Shown: positions 37,177-46,723 of the stretch, one piece after another | How positions within the stretch are numbered: the stretch's first letter is position 1 | Layout of the letters: every line of letters begins with the position of its first letter | Assembly: GCF_005849285.1 (NCBI RefSeq) | Contig: NZ_CP040517.1 | Location: forward strand, 1,680,501-1,744,500 | DNA from: Luteithermobacter gelatinilyticus | Lineage (GTDB): Bacteria; Pseudomonadota; Alphaproteobacteria; Sphingomonadales; Emcibacteraceae | Direction: 5' to 3' | Length of the DNA stretch: 64,000 nt | Position numbers and translations under genes: made by a program | The notes under the pieces: model-generated | Told to the model about the DNA's origin: nothing | The model's input: only the letters and a program-made list of their open reading frames with translations | Database searches by the model: none

Positions 37177-37821
37177 ATGCAAGTCATTCTTCTTGAACGT
37201 ATCGCCAAGCTGGGACAGATCGGGGATGTGGTGAGCGTTAAGGACGGTTATGCCCGTAACTTCCTGCTGCCGCAGAACAAGGCCCTGAGAGCCACGAAGG
37301 CCAACCTCGATTATTTCGAGGCTCAGCGCAAGGAAATTGAAGCCCGCAATCTGGAAGCCAAAAAAGAGGCCGAAGCAGTTGCTGCGAAAATGGACAATGT
37401 TTCCGCCATTATTATCCGCAGCGCCGGGGATTCCGGACAGCTTTACGGTTCTGTGTCTTCCCGGGACATTGCCGCAGCCCTCGTGGAACAAGGCTATCAG
37501 GTAAACCGCAACCAGATCGTTCTGGATCGGGCGATCAAATCCATCGGCATTTACGCCATCGAAATCCGTCTGCACCCGGAAGTCAGCGTCACCGTTTCCA
37601 TCAATGTGGCCCGTTCCAAGGATGAAGCGGAAATTCAGGCCAAAGGCGAAGAAGTCCGGGCCCGCGAAGCTGCCGAAGAGATTTCCGTCGAAGACTATTT
37701 CGAAAAACCGGAAGAAGTTATTGAAGAGCTTTCCGCGGAAGCCACAGAAGAAGCTTCTGAACCCGAAGCTGAAACTGAGGCCGAAGCTACGGAGACAGAA
37801 GAAGAAAACAAAAGCGAATAG
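37177..37821 (+). CDS. rplI: Ribosomal protein L9 with acidic C-terminal extension
   Basis: L9 helps keep the reading frame at the ribosome edge. The N-terminal domain ([31 protein letters not shown]) and the helix to the C-terminal domain are typical. The protein is 214 residues, against about 150 usually, because about 50 residues beyond 160 are almost pure Glu, Ala, Ser and Thr (for example [20 protein letters not shown]). The tail is in frame and ends normally. An AAGGAG site precedes it. It is last before a terminator. Confidence 0.95.
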   Translation: MQVILLERIAKLGQIGDVVSVKDGYARNFLLPQNKALRATKANLDYFEAQRKEIEARNLEAKKEAEAVAAKMDNVSAIIIRSAGDSGQLYGSVSSRDIAAALVEQGYQVNRNQIVLDRAIKSIGIYAIEIRLHPEVSVTVSINVARSKDEAEIQAKGEEVRAREAAEEISVEDYFEKPEEVIEELSAEATEEASEPEAETEAEATETEEENKSE

Positions 37822-37846
37822 TCTTTTTTCCCCTTATCGAATTTCA

Positions 37847-37873
37847 AAAGGCAGCCATTTGGTTGCCTTTTTT
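37847..37873 (+). terminator. Intrinsic terminator after rplI
   Basis: AAAGGCAGCC (37847-37856) pairs with GGTTGCCTTT (37861-37870) around a four-base loop with one G-T pair, followed by TTT. It separates the ribosomal operon from dnaB. Confidence 0.85.
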
Positions 37874-37924
37874 CATGCTTATGAACTATGATGTCCCCTA
37901 TAGAATCGGAGATCAGAAAACGTT

Positions 37925-39454
37925 ATGGCAGACAACCCGGAAATCCCCAGCACTCCTCTCGACAAAGACACCAATGTCATCGCCTATAATGCTGCGAAAT
38001 TCCGTGAAATCCCCCATAACCTCGAAGCGGAACAGGCGCTGCTTGGCGCAATTTTATCCAATAATGACGCCATTGCCCAGGTTCAGGATTTTCTGGAAGC
38101 CCAACATTTTGCCAATGCCGCCCATCAAAAAATCTATGAGGCCTGCCGCAAACTGATCGAAAAAGGCATGATTGCCTCGCCGGTCACCCTGAAACCTTAT
38201 TTCGAGCAGGAAGAAACCCTGGAAGAGGTGGGCGGGGCGGCGTATCTGGCCTCTCTCGTAGGCTCGTCCATCAGCATCATCAATGCCGCCGATTACGGCC
38301 AGATCATCTACCAGATGGCGCTCAAACGCGAATTGATCAAGATCGGCACCGATATTGTCAACGACGCCTATGATCATGATCTGGACAAAAACGCTCAGGA
38401 TCAAATTGAAAACGCTGAACGGGCGCTTTATTCCCTGGCCGAAACCGGGGCCAGCGAGGGCGGCTTCAAAAGTTTTGCCAAGGCCGCGGCAGAAGCCGTA
38501 CAAGTCATTGAAATTTCCCGAAAAAACGCCGGGAAACTGTCAGGCGTGACAACCGGTTTTACTTCCATCAACAATCATATTGGCGGGTTGCATAAATCCG
38601 ACCTGGTTATTCTGGCGGGCCGTCCCGCCATGGGAAAAACGGCGCTTGCCACCAATATCGCCTTCAACGCCGCCAAGGCCTATCTGGAACAGGCCCGCGC
38701 CGGCATTCCTCATGAAGAAAACCGCGGCGCGGTGGTGGCATTTTTCTCTCTGGAAATGTCTGCTGATCAGCTGGCCACCCGTATTCTTGCGGAACAGGCG
38801 CAACTGCCGTCCCAGGATCTGCGCAAAGGTCAACTCAATCAGGAGCAGTTCAACCGGCTTGCCCGCACCGCACAGGAGATTGAGGAACTGCCGCTGTTTA
38901 TCGACGACACCCCTCAGCTTACCATTGGCGGCCTGCGCACCCGGGCGCGCCGCCTGCAACGCCAGCATGGTGTCGGGTTGGTGATTGTGGACTATCTGCA
39001 ATTGTTGCGCGGAGGCAATGACAGAGGCAGAGGCCCGGAAAACAGGGTCCAGGAAATTTCCGAAATTACCCGTGGCCTCAAAGGCTTAGCCAAAGAACTT
39101 CAGATTCCGGTTCTGGCCCTTTCTCAGCTCAGCCGAACCATCGAATCCCGGGACAACAAACGCCCCCTTCTGTCTGACCTGCGTGAATCCGGGTCTATTG
39201 AGCAGGATGCGGATATGGTGACTTTTGTTTACCGCCCGGAATATTACCTGCACCAGCAACAGCCTGACCCCGGGACACCGGAACATGTGACCTGGTTGGA
39301 GGAATGCGACAAAATGTTGGGCAAGGCCGAATTCATCATCGGGAAACAGCGTCACGGCCCTACCGGCATTATTGAATTGCGTTTTAACAGCGAAACCACC
39401 AAATTTTCCGACCCGCCCATGGCGGACGATCATTTACCGGAGCGCAATTTCTGA
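37925..39454 (+). CDS. dnaB: Replicative DNA helicase DnaB
   Basis: DnaB is the hexameric 5'-3' helicase of the replication fork. The 509-residue product has the N-terminal DnaG-binding domain (NLEAEQALLGAILSNNDAI) and a RecA-like C-terminal domain with Walker A GRPAMGKTALA, VIVDYLQLLRG and LSQLSR. DnaB is the usual neighbour of rplI and alr. Its stop overlaps the alr ATG by one base. Confidence 0.97.
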   Translation: MADNPEIPSTPLDKDTNVIAYNAAKFREIPHNLEAEQALLGAILSNNDAIAQVQDFLEAQHFANAAHQKIYEACRKLIEKGMIASPVTLKPYFEQEETLEEVGGAAYLASLVGSSISIINAADYGQIIYQMALKRELIKIGTDIVNDAYDHDLDKNAQDQIENAERALYSLAETGASEGGFKSFAKAAAEAVQVIEISRKNAGKLSGVTTGFTSINNHIGGLHKSDLVILAGRPAMGKTALATNIAFNAAKAYLEQARAGIPHEENRGAVVAFFSLEMSADQLATRILAEQAQLPSQDLRKGQLNQEQFNRLARTAQEIEELPLFIDDTPQLTIGGLRTRARRLQRQHGVGLVIVDYLQLLRGGNDRGRGPENRVQEISEITRGLKGLAKELQIPVLALSQLSRTIESRDNKRPLLSDLRESGSIEQDADMVTFVYRPEYYLHQQQPDPGTPEHVTWLEECDKMLGKAEFIIGKQRHGPTGIIELRFNSETTKFSDPPMADDHLPERNF

Positions 39455-40590
39455 TGACTTCCGACATGATGATCCCGGAGGCAACCATATGGGAACTTCC
39501 TTCGGATTGCCAGGCCAGTTTGACCATTGACCTGCCGGCAATCGTTGAAAATTATCAAACCATTAGGCGACTGGCGAACGATATCGAGGCCGCCGCGATG
39601 GTCAAGGCCGACGCCTATGGCACGGGAATCGAAAGGGTCGCCCCCGCATTATATCACCATGCGGGCTGTCGCCAGTTTTTTGTCGCCAATCTGGCGGAAG
39701 CCGTGAAATTGCGCCGGCACGTGCCACAAGCGGTCATTTATGTGCTGAATGGAATTTTCCCGGGGCATGAAACAGTATTCCGGGATCATGACCTGCGCCC
39801 GGTTCTCAATACGCCGGAACAGCTGGCCTTCTGGAGAGAACTTGGCGGGGGGGCGCCCTGTGCCCTACATTTTGATACCGGAATCAACCGGCTTGGTTTT
39901 TCTCCCGAACAGACAGAAAGACTATTGAATACGCCGGAACCCCTGAACGCGTTGACGATCCGTCTGGTTATGAGCCATTTGGCCTGTGCCGATATGACCG
40001 ATCACCCGCTGAACGAAAAACAGCGCCATGCCTTCCACAAAATATGTGAGGCCTTCCCGGACTGCCCGGCGAGTCTTGCCAATTCTGCCGGTATTCTCCT
40101 GGGGCGAAGCTACCATTTTGACTTGTTGCGGCCGGGCCTGTTGATGTTCGGCGGCAATCCTGCCATCCCGGCCCCCTTGCCGGAGGGCATCCGCCCGACC
40201 TGCACCATCACCGGTAGAGTATTACAGATCCGCCAGTTGGAAAAAAACATGACAGTGGGATATGGAGCGACCTGGACCGCCCCGAACAGTCGGCGCATCG
40301 CCATTGTCAATGTGGGATATGCGGACGGATATCTTCAGAAATTTAACAATACGGGACGGGCCTTTATCGACGGCGTAGACGTGCCGGTAGTGGGCCGGGT
40401 ATCCATGGACATGCTGGCCCTTGACATCAGCGACGAAAAACTCAGTACCGTCAAGGTCGGACAGGAAGTAGAGCTTTTGGGGCCGCACATTACACTTGAA
40501 AAGGCGTCTGAACTGTCTAACCTAAGCCAATATGAAATTCTGACAGGGGTGAGAGAGCGTTATCAACGGATCTATATCCCCATAGATTAA
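39454..40590 (+). CDS. alr: Alanine racemase
   Basis: Alr makes D-alanine for peptidoglycan with pyridoxal phosphate. The 378-residue product has the PLP lysine in AAAMVKADAYGTG, the catalytic Tyr in MTVGYGATW and the RVSMDMLALD stretch near the C-terminus. The start overlaps the dnaB stop by one base, so coupling is likely; dnaB-alr-radA is a common alphaproteobacterial order. Confidence 0.95.
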   Translation: MTSDMMIPEATIWELPSDCQASLTIDLPAIVENYQTIRRLANDIEAAAMVKADAYGTGIERVAPALYHHAGCRQFFVANLAEAVKLRRHVPQAVIYVLNGIFPGHETVFRDHDLRPVLNTPEQLAFWRELGGGAPCALHFDTGINRLGFSPEQTERLLNTPEPLNALTIRLVMSHLACADMTDHPLNEKQRHAFHKICEAFPDCPASLANSAGILLGRSYHFDLLRPGLLMFGGNPAIPAPLPEGIRPTCTITGRVLQIRQLEKNMTVGYGATWTAPNSRRIAIVNVGYADGYLQKFNNTGRAFIDGVDVPVVGRVSMDMLALDISDEKLSTVKVGQEVELLGPHITLEKASELSNLSQYEILTGVRERYQRIYIPID

Positions 40591-40625
40591 CTGACAGATT
40601 TACTGTAAAGCGGATCATAAGCATA

Positions 40626-41402
40626 ATGAATTTTCTTGCCATTATCGGGCGTGTGGTTTTTCTGTTCCTACAAGCCGCCGGGCGCGTCGGCCTGTTTGCT
40701 ACTGCTTCGGTGAGCCACATGTTTGCCCCCCCCTATTATCTGCGGTCCTTGGTCCGGCAAATGATGACCGTAGGGTATTATTCCCTGCCGGTGGTGGGAT
40801 TGACGTCGTTGTTTACCGGTGCCGCGCTGGCGCTCAATATTTATGAAGGCGGCTCTCGTTTTAATGCGGAAAGCGTGCTGCCCAGCATCGTCGTGATCGG
40901 CATTGTGCGCGAACTGGGTCCGGTGCTGTGTGGTCTGATTGTTGCCGGACGTGTCAGCGCCGCCATGGCCGCCGAAATCGGCACCATGCGGGTCACGGAA
41001 CAGATTGACGCCTTGGCCACCCTGTCCACGGACCCCTTTAAATATCTGATTGCGCCGCGGGTTCTGGCCACCACCATCATGATGCCGTTCATGCTGGTGA
41101 TCGTGGCGGATACCATCGGCGTGTTCGGCGGTTTTTTAATTGCCACAGGCAAGCTGGGGTTTAATCCCAGCACCTATATCACCACCACCGTGGACTTTCT
41201 GGAACAGATTGACGTCATGGCCAGCCTGACCAAAGGCGCCGTTTTTGGATTCATGTTATCCCTGATGGGCTGTTATCACGGTTATTACAGCCGCGGCGGC
41301 GCCCAGGGCGTAGGGGTTGCCACCACCAATGCTGTGGTGTCCGCCTGTATCCTGATCTTGCTTTCCAACTATATTGTGACAGAGATGTTTTTCGGCACAT
41401 GA
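40626..41402 (+). CDS. mlaE: MlaE family phospholipid ABC transporter permease
   Basis: MlaE is the inner-membrane permease that moves phospholipids between membranes. The 258-residue protein has about six hydrophobic segments. The signature VIGIVRELGPVLCGLIVAGRVSAAMAAEIGTMRVTEQIDAL is visible in the middle. It overlaps mlaF by four bases (ATGA). A substrate-binding MlaD gene, usually adjacent, is absent here, so it is either elsewhere or the partner is different. Confidence 0.92.
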   Translation: MNFLAIIGRVVFLFLQAAGRVGLFATASVSHMFAPPYYLRSLVRQMMTVGYYSLPVVGLTSLFTGAALALNIYEGGSRFNAESVLPSIVVIGIVRELGPVLCGLIVAGRVSAAMAAEIGTMRVTEQIDALATLSTDPFKYLIAPRVLATTIMMPFMLVIVADTIGVFGGFLIATGKLGFNPSTYITTTVDFLEQIDVMASLTKGAVFGFMLSLMGCYHGYYSRGGAQGVGVATTNAVVSACILILLSNYIVTEMFFGT

Positions 41403-42190
41403 ACAAATCTTCCCCTATACATCAGCCCAAAATCAGCCTTCAGGGCGTTCGCAAACAGTTCGGGCGCAAAACCGTACTGGAAAACATCAACCTGGACATC
41501 ATGCCCGGGGAATCCATGGTGATCATCGGCGGCTCGGGCTCCGGAAAATCCGTTACGCTGAAATGTATCCTCGGGCTTTTACATCCGGACGGGGGCAGCA
41601 TCAAAATCGACGGCCAGGAAACCGTAGGGATGAAAAACCGGGACCGGCGCAAAATTCTGCGCAAATTCGGTATGCTGTTTCAGGGCGCGGCGTTGTTTGA
41701 CAGCCTACCGGTCTGGGAAAATGTCGCTTTTGGTCTTCTTGCGGAAAAAAGCGTCAGCCGCAAGGAAGCCCGGGACGTCGCCATTGAAAAACTGCGCCGG
41801 GTAGGGCTTGAACCGGACGTGGCGGATTTGAGTCCCGCAGAACTGTCCGGCGGCATGCAAAAACGCGTCGGCCTCGCCCGCGCCATTGCCCACGAACCGG
41901 AAATCATCTTTTTTGACGAACCGACCACAGGCCTTGACCCGATCATGGCGGATGTGATCAATGACCTGATTGTGGAATGCGTGAAGGATCTGGGGGCAAC
42001 CACACTGACCATTACCCATGACATGTCGAGCGTGCGCAAGATTGCCGACCGCTGCGCTATGATTTACAAGGGCAACATTATATGGAGCGGCCCCCGGGAT
42101 CAGATTGATCACAGCGGCAATGACTATGTGGATCAATTTATTCACGGCCGCGCCGAAGGGCCGATCCATATGGAAATCCTTAAGAGTTGA
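41399..42190 (+). CDS. mlaF: MlaF family ABC transporter ATPase
   Basis: MlaF powers the MlaE permease. The 263-residue ATPase has Walker A GGSGSGKS near residue 41, the signature LSGGMQKRVGLARAI and Walker B EIIFFDEPTTGLDPI, plus the switch His in TLTITHD. Its ATG overlaps mlaE and its own stop overlaps the start of radA, so mlaE-mlaF-radA are translationally coupled. Confidence 0.93.
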   Translation: MNKSSPIHQPKISLQGVRKQFGRKTVLENINLDIMPGESMVIIGGSGSGKSVTLKCILGLLHPDGGSIKIDGQETVGMKNRDRRKILRKFGMLFQGAALFDSLPVWENVAFGLLAEKSVSRKEARDVAIEKLRRVGLEPDVADLSPAELSGGMQKRVGLARAIAHEPEIIFFDEPTTGLDPIMADVINDLIVECVKDLGATTLTITHDMSSVRKIADRCAMIYKGNIIWSGPRDQIDHSGNDYVDQFIHGRAEGPIHMEILKS

Positions 42191-43566
42191 TGATGGCCAG
42201 GGCGCGAAAGAAATATGTCTGCCAAAGCTGCGGCACCGTCACCTCCAAATGGATGGGACAATGCGAGGGCTGCGGCGAATGGAACAGTCTGGTCGAAGAG
42301 ACGGACGAAAGCCTTCCTTCGGGTCTTGGCAGAGGAGCCGCCAATGCCAAGGGCCGTATCATTGAGCTTGGAGATCTGAAAGGCAGCGAAGCTGCACCGC
42401 CGCGTATGGTCAGTGGGATCAAGGAATTTGACCGGGCCTGTGGCGGCGGTCTGGTGCCGGGCTCGGCGCTGCTGATCGGGGGCGATCCAGGGATCGGAAA
42501 ATCCACTATATTGTTGCAGGCCATGAGCCGCCTGGCCCATAAAGGCATTTCTGCGGTCTATATCTCTGGCGAGGAATCCACCAACCAGGTGCGCATGCGG
42601 GCACGGCGTCTAGGGCTGGCTGACAGCCCAGTCAGACTGGGATCGGAAACCAGTCTGCGGGATATTGTCAGCACCCTCGAACATACAACGCCCCAGGTGG
42701 TGGTCATCGATTCCATCCAAACCATGTATGCAGACACCATCGAGTCCGCGCCCGGCACGGTGGCACAGGTGCGCACCTGTGCCCAGGAACTGATCCGGTT
42801 TGCCAAACGCCGCAATGTCTGCGTGCTGATTGTGGGACATGTCACCAAGGATGGACAGATCGCCGGTCCCCGGGTGCTGGAACATATGGTGGATACGGTA
42901 CTGTATTTTGAAGGGGAACGGGCACATCAGTTCCGCATCCTGCGCGCCGTCAAAAACCGGTTTGGCGGCACCGATGAAATCGGGGTTTTTGAAATGAGCG
43001 ACCAGGGGTTGCAGGAAGTGCACAACCCTTCCGCCCTGTTTCTTGGCAATCGCAGCGATCAGGTCACAGGCTCCGCGGTATTTGCCGGCATGGAAGGGTC
43101 ACGGCCGCTGCTGGTGGAAATGCAGGCCCTTGTTGCCCCCTCTTCCCTGGCCACGCCGCGTCGGGCCGTGGTCGGCTGGGACAGCGGGCGACTCGCCATG
43201 ATCATTGCTGTGCTTGATGCTCGATGTGGGCTGGGGCTTGGCGGTTATGACATTTACCTCAATGTGGCCGGAGGGCTTCGGATCAACGAACCCGCGGCGG
43301 ATCTTGCAGTTGCAGCCGCCTTGATTTCGTCACTTTCCGGGCGTCCAATACCTGCGGAGACCGTTCTGTTCGGGGAAATAAGTCTGTCCGGAGAGATTCG
43401 CCCCGTTGGACAGGCCGATGCCCGGCTGAAGGAATCCGCAAAACTGGGGTTTGAACAAGCCTATATTCCGGCTAATATTAAACATAAGGGGAAGGAGCTG
43501 CGCCTTATCGAGCTTGACGAAATTCGTAAACTCGTTGATCTTGTCGCAGCAGATTTCGAGGGATAA
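42187..43566 (+). CDS. radA: DNA repair protein RadA
   Basis: RadA helps process branched recombination intermediates. The 459-residue product has an N-terminal zinc finger (C12, C15, C26, C29), Walker A GGDPGIGKST at 98-107, the KNRFG motif in AVKNRFGGTDEIGVFEM, and a C-terminal Lon-like domain. It is coupled to mlaF by a four-base overlap and lies six bases before cvpA. No LexA box precedes it. Confidence 0.96.
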   Translation: MMMARARKKYVCQSCGTVTSKWMGQCEGCGEWNSLVEETDESLPSGLGRGAANAKGRIIELGDLKGSEAAPPRMVSGIKEFDRACGGGLVPGSALLIGGDPGIGKSTILLQAMSRLAHKGISAVYISGEESTNQVRMRARRLGLADSPVRLGSETSLRDIVSTLEHTTPQVVVIDSIQTMYADTIESAPGTVAQVRTCAQELIRFAKRRNVCVLIVGHVTKDGQIAGPRVLEHMVDTVLYFEGERAHQFRILRAVKNRFGGTDEIGVFEMSDQGLQEVHNPSALFLGNRSDQVTGSAVFAGMEGSRPLLVEMQALVAPSSLATPRRAVVGWDSGRLAMIIAVLDARCGLGLGGYDIYLNVAGGLRINEPAADLAVAAALISSLSGRPIPAETVLFGEISLSGEIRPVGQADARLKESAKLGFEQAYIPANIKHKGKELRLIELDEIRKLVDLVAADFEG

Positions 43567-43571
43567 ACATT

Positions 43572-44219
43572 ATGGATGGCCTGTCGATCAATCCTTTTGA
43601 CGCCGTGGTCCTGGTGATCCTTCTGGTGTCCGCCATTGTCTCCCTGTCCCGGGGATTCACGACCGAAGCCCTAAGCCTTGCGGCCCTTGGCGGAGCGATC
43701 TTCCTGACCCTGCAGGGACACCCCCTCGTGGCGCCTTATGCCTATCAACTGATCCGCCCCGAATTTATGGCGGACATCCTCACCTACGCCCTGCTTGGCG
43801 CTCTCAGCCTGGTCTTGCTGAAACTGATCGCGTCAACCATCGGTAAAAAAATCAAGGAAAGCCATGTGGGTGCCGTGGATCGCGGGCTTGGCGTTTTATT
43901 CGGCCTCGCCCGCGGCATATTGTTGATCTGCTTTTTTTATCTTCTGACCACTCCCTTTATTTCGGAAAAAAAATACCCGGACTGGTTTCTGGACTCCCGA
44001 TCCCGTCCACTGGTACAATATGGGGCCAGTATGCTGAACGCCATCAATCCTTATAAGGAAGATATGGATTTTGAAGAGCGCCGCAAGGATATCGAAGCCC
44101 TGCAACGCCTGAAAAAAATGGTTCCCTCCTTCCCGGCGGAACATCCGGATGAACCCGGATACCACGAAGATGATGCCCAGGCGCTTGACGAACTTTTCAA
44201 GAAACACTCGAAAGAATAA
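43572..44219 (+). CDS. cvpA: CvpA family inner-membrane protein
   Basis: CvpA proteins are needed for colicin V export and affect envelope stability; the exact mechanism is not known. The 215-residue product has four hydrophobic segments in its first about 130 residues (DAVVLVILLVSAIVSLSRGF, ILTYALLGALSLVLLKLIAS and others), then a hydrophilic tail. In many genomes cvpA precedes purF, as here with a 70-base gap. Confidence 0.92.
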   Translation: MDGLSINPFDAVVLVILLVSAIVSLSRGFTTEALSLAALGGAIFLTLQGHPLVAPYAYQLIRPEFMADILTYALLGALSLVLLKLIASTIGKKIKESHVGAVDRGLGVLFGLARGILLICFFYLLTTPFISEKKYPDWFLDSRSRPLVQYGASMLNAINPYKEDMDFEERRKDIEALQRLKKMVPSFPAEHPDEPGYHEDDAQALDELFKKHSKE

Positions 44220-44289
44220 AAAAAGGTTCACATACCATTGATTTGGCAATATAACGCCCGTGTAACCACAGAGACGAGCTGGCTTTAGC

Positions 44290-45840
44290 ATGATGGATAA
44301 AAAGACCCCCTCTTTTGAGTCCCCCGTCCTTGACGGGACGGCCCCCTCTCCGGCAACACAAATTCATCAGACGCCGGACCGAGATATTCTCGGTACAAAC
44401 CCGTTTGATGATGACAAGCTGCATGAGGAATGCGGCGTTTTCGGCATATACAACCACCCGGAAGCGGCGGCCCATACGGTTCTTGGTCTGCATGCTCTGC
44501 AACACCGGGGTCAGGAAGCGGCGGGGATTGTTTCCTTTGACGGCAAACAGTTTCATACCCATAAATCCATGGGCCATGTGGCTGATAACTTCAATTCCGA
44601 ACGGGTTATCCAGTCCCTTCCCGGCAATGCAGCCATTGGCCATGTACGCTATTCCACCACAGGCGGATCCGCCATGCGCAATATTCAGCCGCTGTTTGCC
44701 GATCTGTCCTCCGGCGGATTTGCCGTGGCCCATAATGGCAATCTGACCAATGCCTGGACCCTGCGCAAACTCCTTGTGGATAAAGGGGCGATTTTCCAGT
44801 CCACATCCGATTCCGAAGTGATCATCCATCTGGTCGCCACCAGCACCTATATGAATCTGGTGGACCGGGTCATTGATGCCCTGCGACGGATCGAAGGGGC
44901 CTATTCCGTAGTCGCCCTGTCGCAAAAGAAAATGATCGGCGCTCGTGACCCGTTGGGTGTACGCCCCCTAGTGCTGGGCAAACTTTCCGAAGGAACCTAT
45001 ATTTTCGCGTCCGAGACCTGCGCCCTTGATATTATCGGCGCCGACTATATTCGGGATGTGGAACCCGGCGAACTGGTGGTTATTGATGCGGACGGCATTA
45101 CCTCCCATAAACCGTTCCCCACCCAGCAGCCCCGGCCATGTATTTTCGAACATGTGTATTTTTCCCGCCCCGACAGCATCACCAATAACAGCAGCGTTTA
45201 TGAAGTCCGCAAACGCATCGGCCAGGAACTGGCCAAAGAAAGCGGCGTAGAGGCGGACATGGTTATCCCGGTCCCCGACTCAGGGGTGCCCGCGGCTATC
45301 GGTTATGCTCAACAGTCCGGAATCCCCTTTGAACTCGGCATTATCCGTAACCATTATGTGGGTCGAACCTTTATCGAACCCTCCGACCAGATCCGGCATC
45401 TGGGCGTAAAACTCAAACACAACGCCAACAAGGCCGAAATTCGCGGTAAACGCATCGTACTGATTGACGACAGTATCGTGCGCGGCACCACATCCGTCAA
45501 AATTGTCGATATGATGCGCCAGGCCGGCGCCAAAGAAGTGCATATGCGAATCGCCAGTCCGCCCACAACAGATTGCTGTTTTTACGGCGTGGATACCCCG
45601 AAAAAAGAAAAGCTTCTTGCCTCGCGCATGAATGTCGAGGAAATGGCCCAATATATCAAAGTGGACAGCCTGGCTTTTATCAGTATTGACGGGCTGTACC
45701 GGGCAGTGGGGGAAAGCGGGCGCAATAATGACAGCCCGCAATATTGCGATGCCTGCTTCACTGGGGATTACCCCACCCCGCTTACCGATGAATCCCTGGG
45801 TGAAGGGGAAAAACAAATATCATTTCTCACGGATTCATGA
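44290..45840 (+). CDS. purF: Amidophosphoribosyltransferase
   Basis: PurF commits PRPP to purine synthesis. The Ntn glutaminase nucleophile is the Cys in HEECGVFG at about residue 48, so the first about 47 residues would be a propeptide removed on maturation, longer than in many bacteria. The phosphoribosyltransferase domain has the RIVLIDDSIVRGTT PRPP motif. Later cysteines (DCCFYGVDTP, YCDAC) match the iron-sulfur type of enzyme. The 516 residues are normal for this type. It is followed within one base by an SDR gene. Confidence 0.95.
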   Translation: MMDKKTPSFESPVLDGTAPSPATQIHQTPDRDILGTNPFDDDKLHEECGVFGIYNHPEAAAHTVLGLHALQHRGQEAAGIVSFDGKQFHTHKSMGHVADNFNSERVIQSLPGNAAIGHVRYSTTGGSAMRNIQPLFADLSSGGFAVAHNGNLTNAWTLRKLLVDKGAIFQSTSDSEVIIHLVATSTYMNLVDRVIDALRRIEGAYSVVALSQKKMIGARDPLGVRPLVLGKLSEGTYIFASETCALDIIGADYIRDVEPGELVVIDADGITSHKPFPTQQPRPCIFEHVYFSRPDSITNNSSVYEVRKRIGQELAKESGVEADMVIPVPDSGVPAAIGYAQQSGIPFELGIIRNHYVGRTFIEPSDQIRHLGVKLKHNANKAEIRGKRIVLIDDSIVRGTTSVKIVDMMRQAGAKEVHMRIASPPTTDCCFYGVDTPKKEKLLASRMNVEEMAQYIKVDSLAFISIDGLYRAVGESGRNNDSPQYCDACFTGDYPTPLTDESLGEGEKQISFLTDS

Positions 45841-45841
45841 C

Positions 45842-46579
45842 ATGAGCATCACAGACGACAAAAAACTGGATGGTAAAGTCGCTCTGGTGACCGGTGCCTC
45901 GCGAGGCATTGGCGCGGCGGTGAGTCTGGAACTCGCCAGACAAGGCGCCCATATTATTGCTGTAGCCCGCACAGTGGGCGGTCTTGAGGAACTTGATGAT
46001 CGCATTCGCACCGTAGGCGGGGAAGCAACCCTTGTGCCCCTGGACCTGAAAGATTTTGACGGCATAGACCGGCTGGGCGGCCATGTGGCGGAAAAATACG
46101 GTCGCCTGGATATTCTGATCGGCAATGCCGCTATTCTCGGGCCGCTTTCCCCCCTGCCCCATATCCGCCCTAAGGAATGGGAAGATCTCATGACTGTCAA
46201 TGTCACCGCCAACTGGCGGTTGCTCAGATCCTTCGACCCGTTATTGAGAAACGCCGAAGCCGGGCGGGCGATTTTTGTCACCTCGACCGTCGCGCGAAAT
46301 CCCCGCGCTTACTGGGGCGGATACGCCACCACCAAGGCCGCCCTGGAATGCCTGGTGAAAACTTATGCTGCTGAAACCAATAAAACCAATCTGCGAACCA
46401 ATTTGATCAATCCTGGCCCCACTCGCACCGCCATGCGCGCGCGCGCCATGCCGGGGGAAGATCCGCAAACCCTGCCGCACCCCGCAGAACTTACCCCGCT
46501 TTTCCTGAAACTCTGCCTGCCCGATTGCACCGCCAATGGGGAAGTCTTCGACTTTCGGGACTGGAAAGACAGGCTTTGA
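45842..46579 (+). CDS. Short-chain dehydrogenase/reductase (SDR)
   Basis: This 245-residue SDR has TGASRGIG near residue 18, NAA in LIGNAAILGP, and the YATTK catalytic pair. The ATG at 45842 begins MSITDDKKLDGKVALVTG; in-frame sequence further upstream lies within purF and is not used. It directly follows the purF stop, so it is probably co-transcribed. The substrate is unknown; YciK-like enzymes are similar. Confidence 0.9.
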   Translation: MSITDDKKLDGKVALVTGASRGIGAAVSLELARQGAHIIAVARTVGGLEELDDRIRTVGGEATLVPLDLKDFDGIDRLGGHVAEKYGRLDILIGNAAILGPLSPLPHIRPKEWEDLMTVNVTANWRLLRSFDPLLRNAEAGRAIFVTSTVARNPRAYWGGYATTKAALECLVKTYAAETNKTNLRTNLINPGPTRTAMRARAMPGEDPQTLPHPAELTPLFLKLCLPDCTANGEVFDFRDWKDRL

Positions 46580-46598
46580 AGTGAATTCTCAACCACTT

Positions 46599-46623
46599 GT
46601 CATTATTGCGAGTGAGCCGCAAT
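46599..46623 (+). repeat. Short intergenic palindrome, GTCATT type
   Basis: ATTGCG (46605-46610) and CGCAAT (46618-46623) pair perfectly around seven bases, preceded by GTCATT. It resembles dispersed intergenic palindromes known in many Proteobacteria and a related piece at 7529-7557. It lies in the gap between the SDR and der, which converge. Confidence 0.35.
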
Positions 46624-46723
46624 CATACTACTGTCCCGTCTCTGGAATGAACCCCTCAAACATGGTAGATAACAGCCATCATAGCATTGGGATAGATCAC
46701 CCCGCACAGATCATGGCTTATAT

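Noticed and set aside
42187-43566. radA as an SOS gene
   Set aside because: No GTTC-N7-GTTC site lies upstream and the gene is coupled to mlaF.
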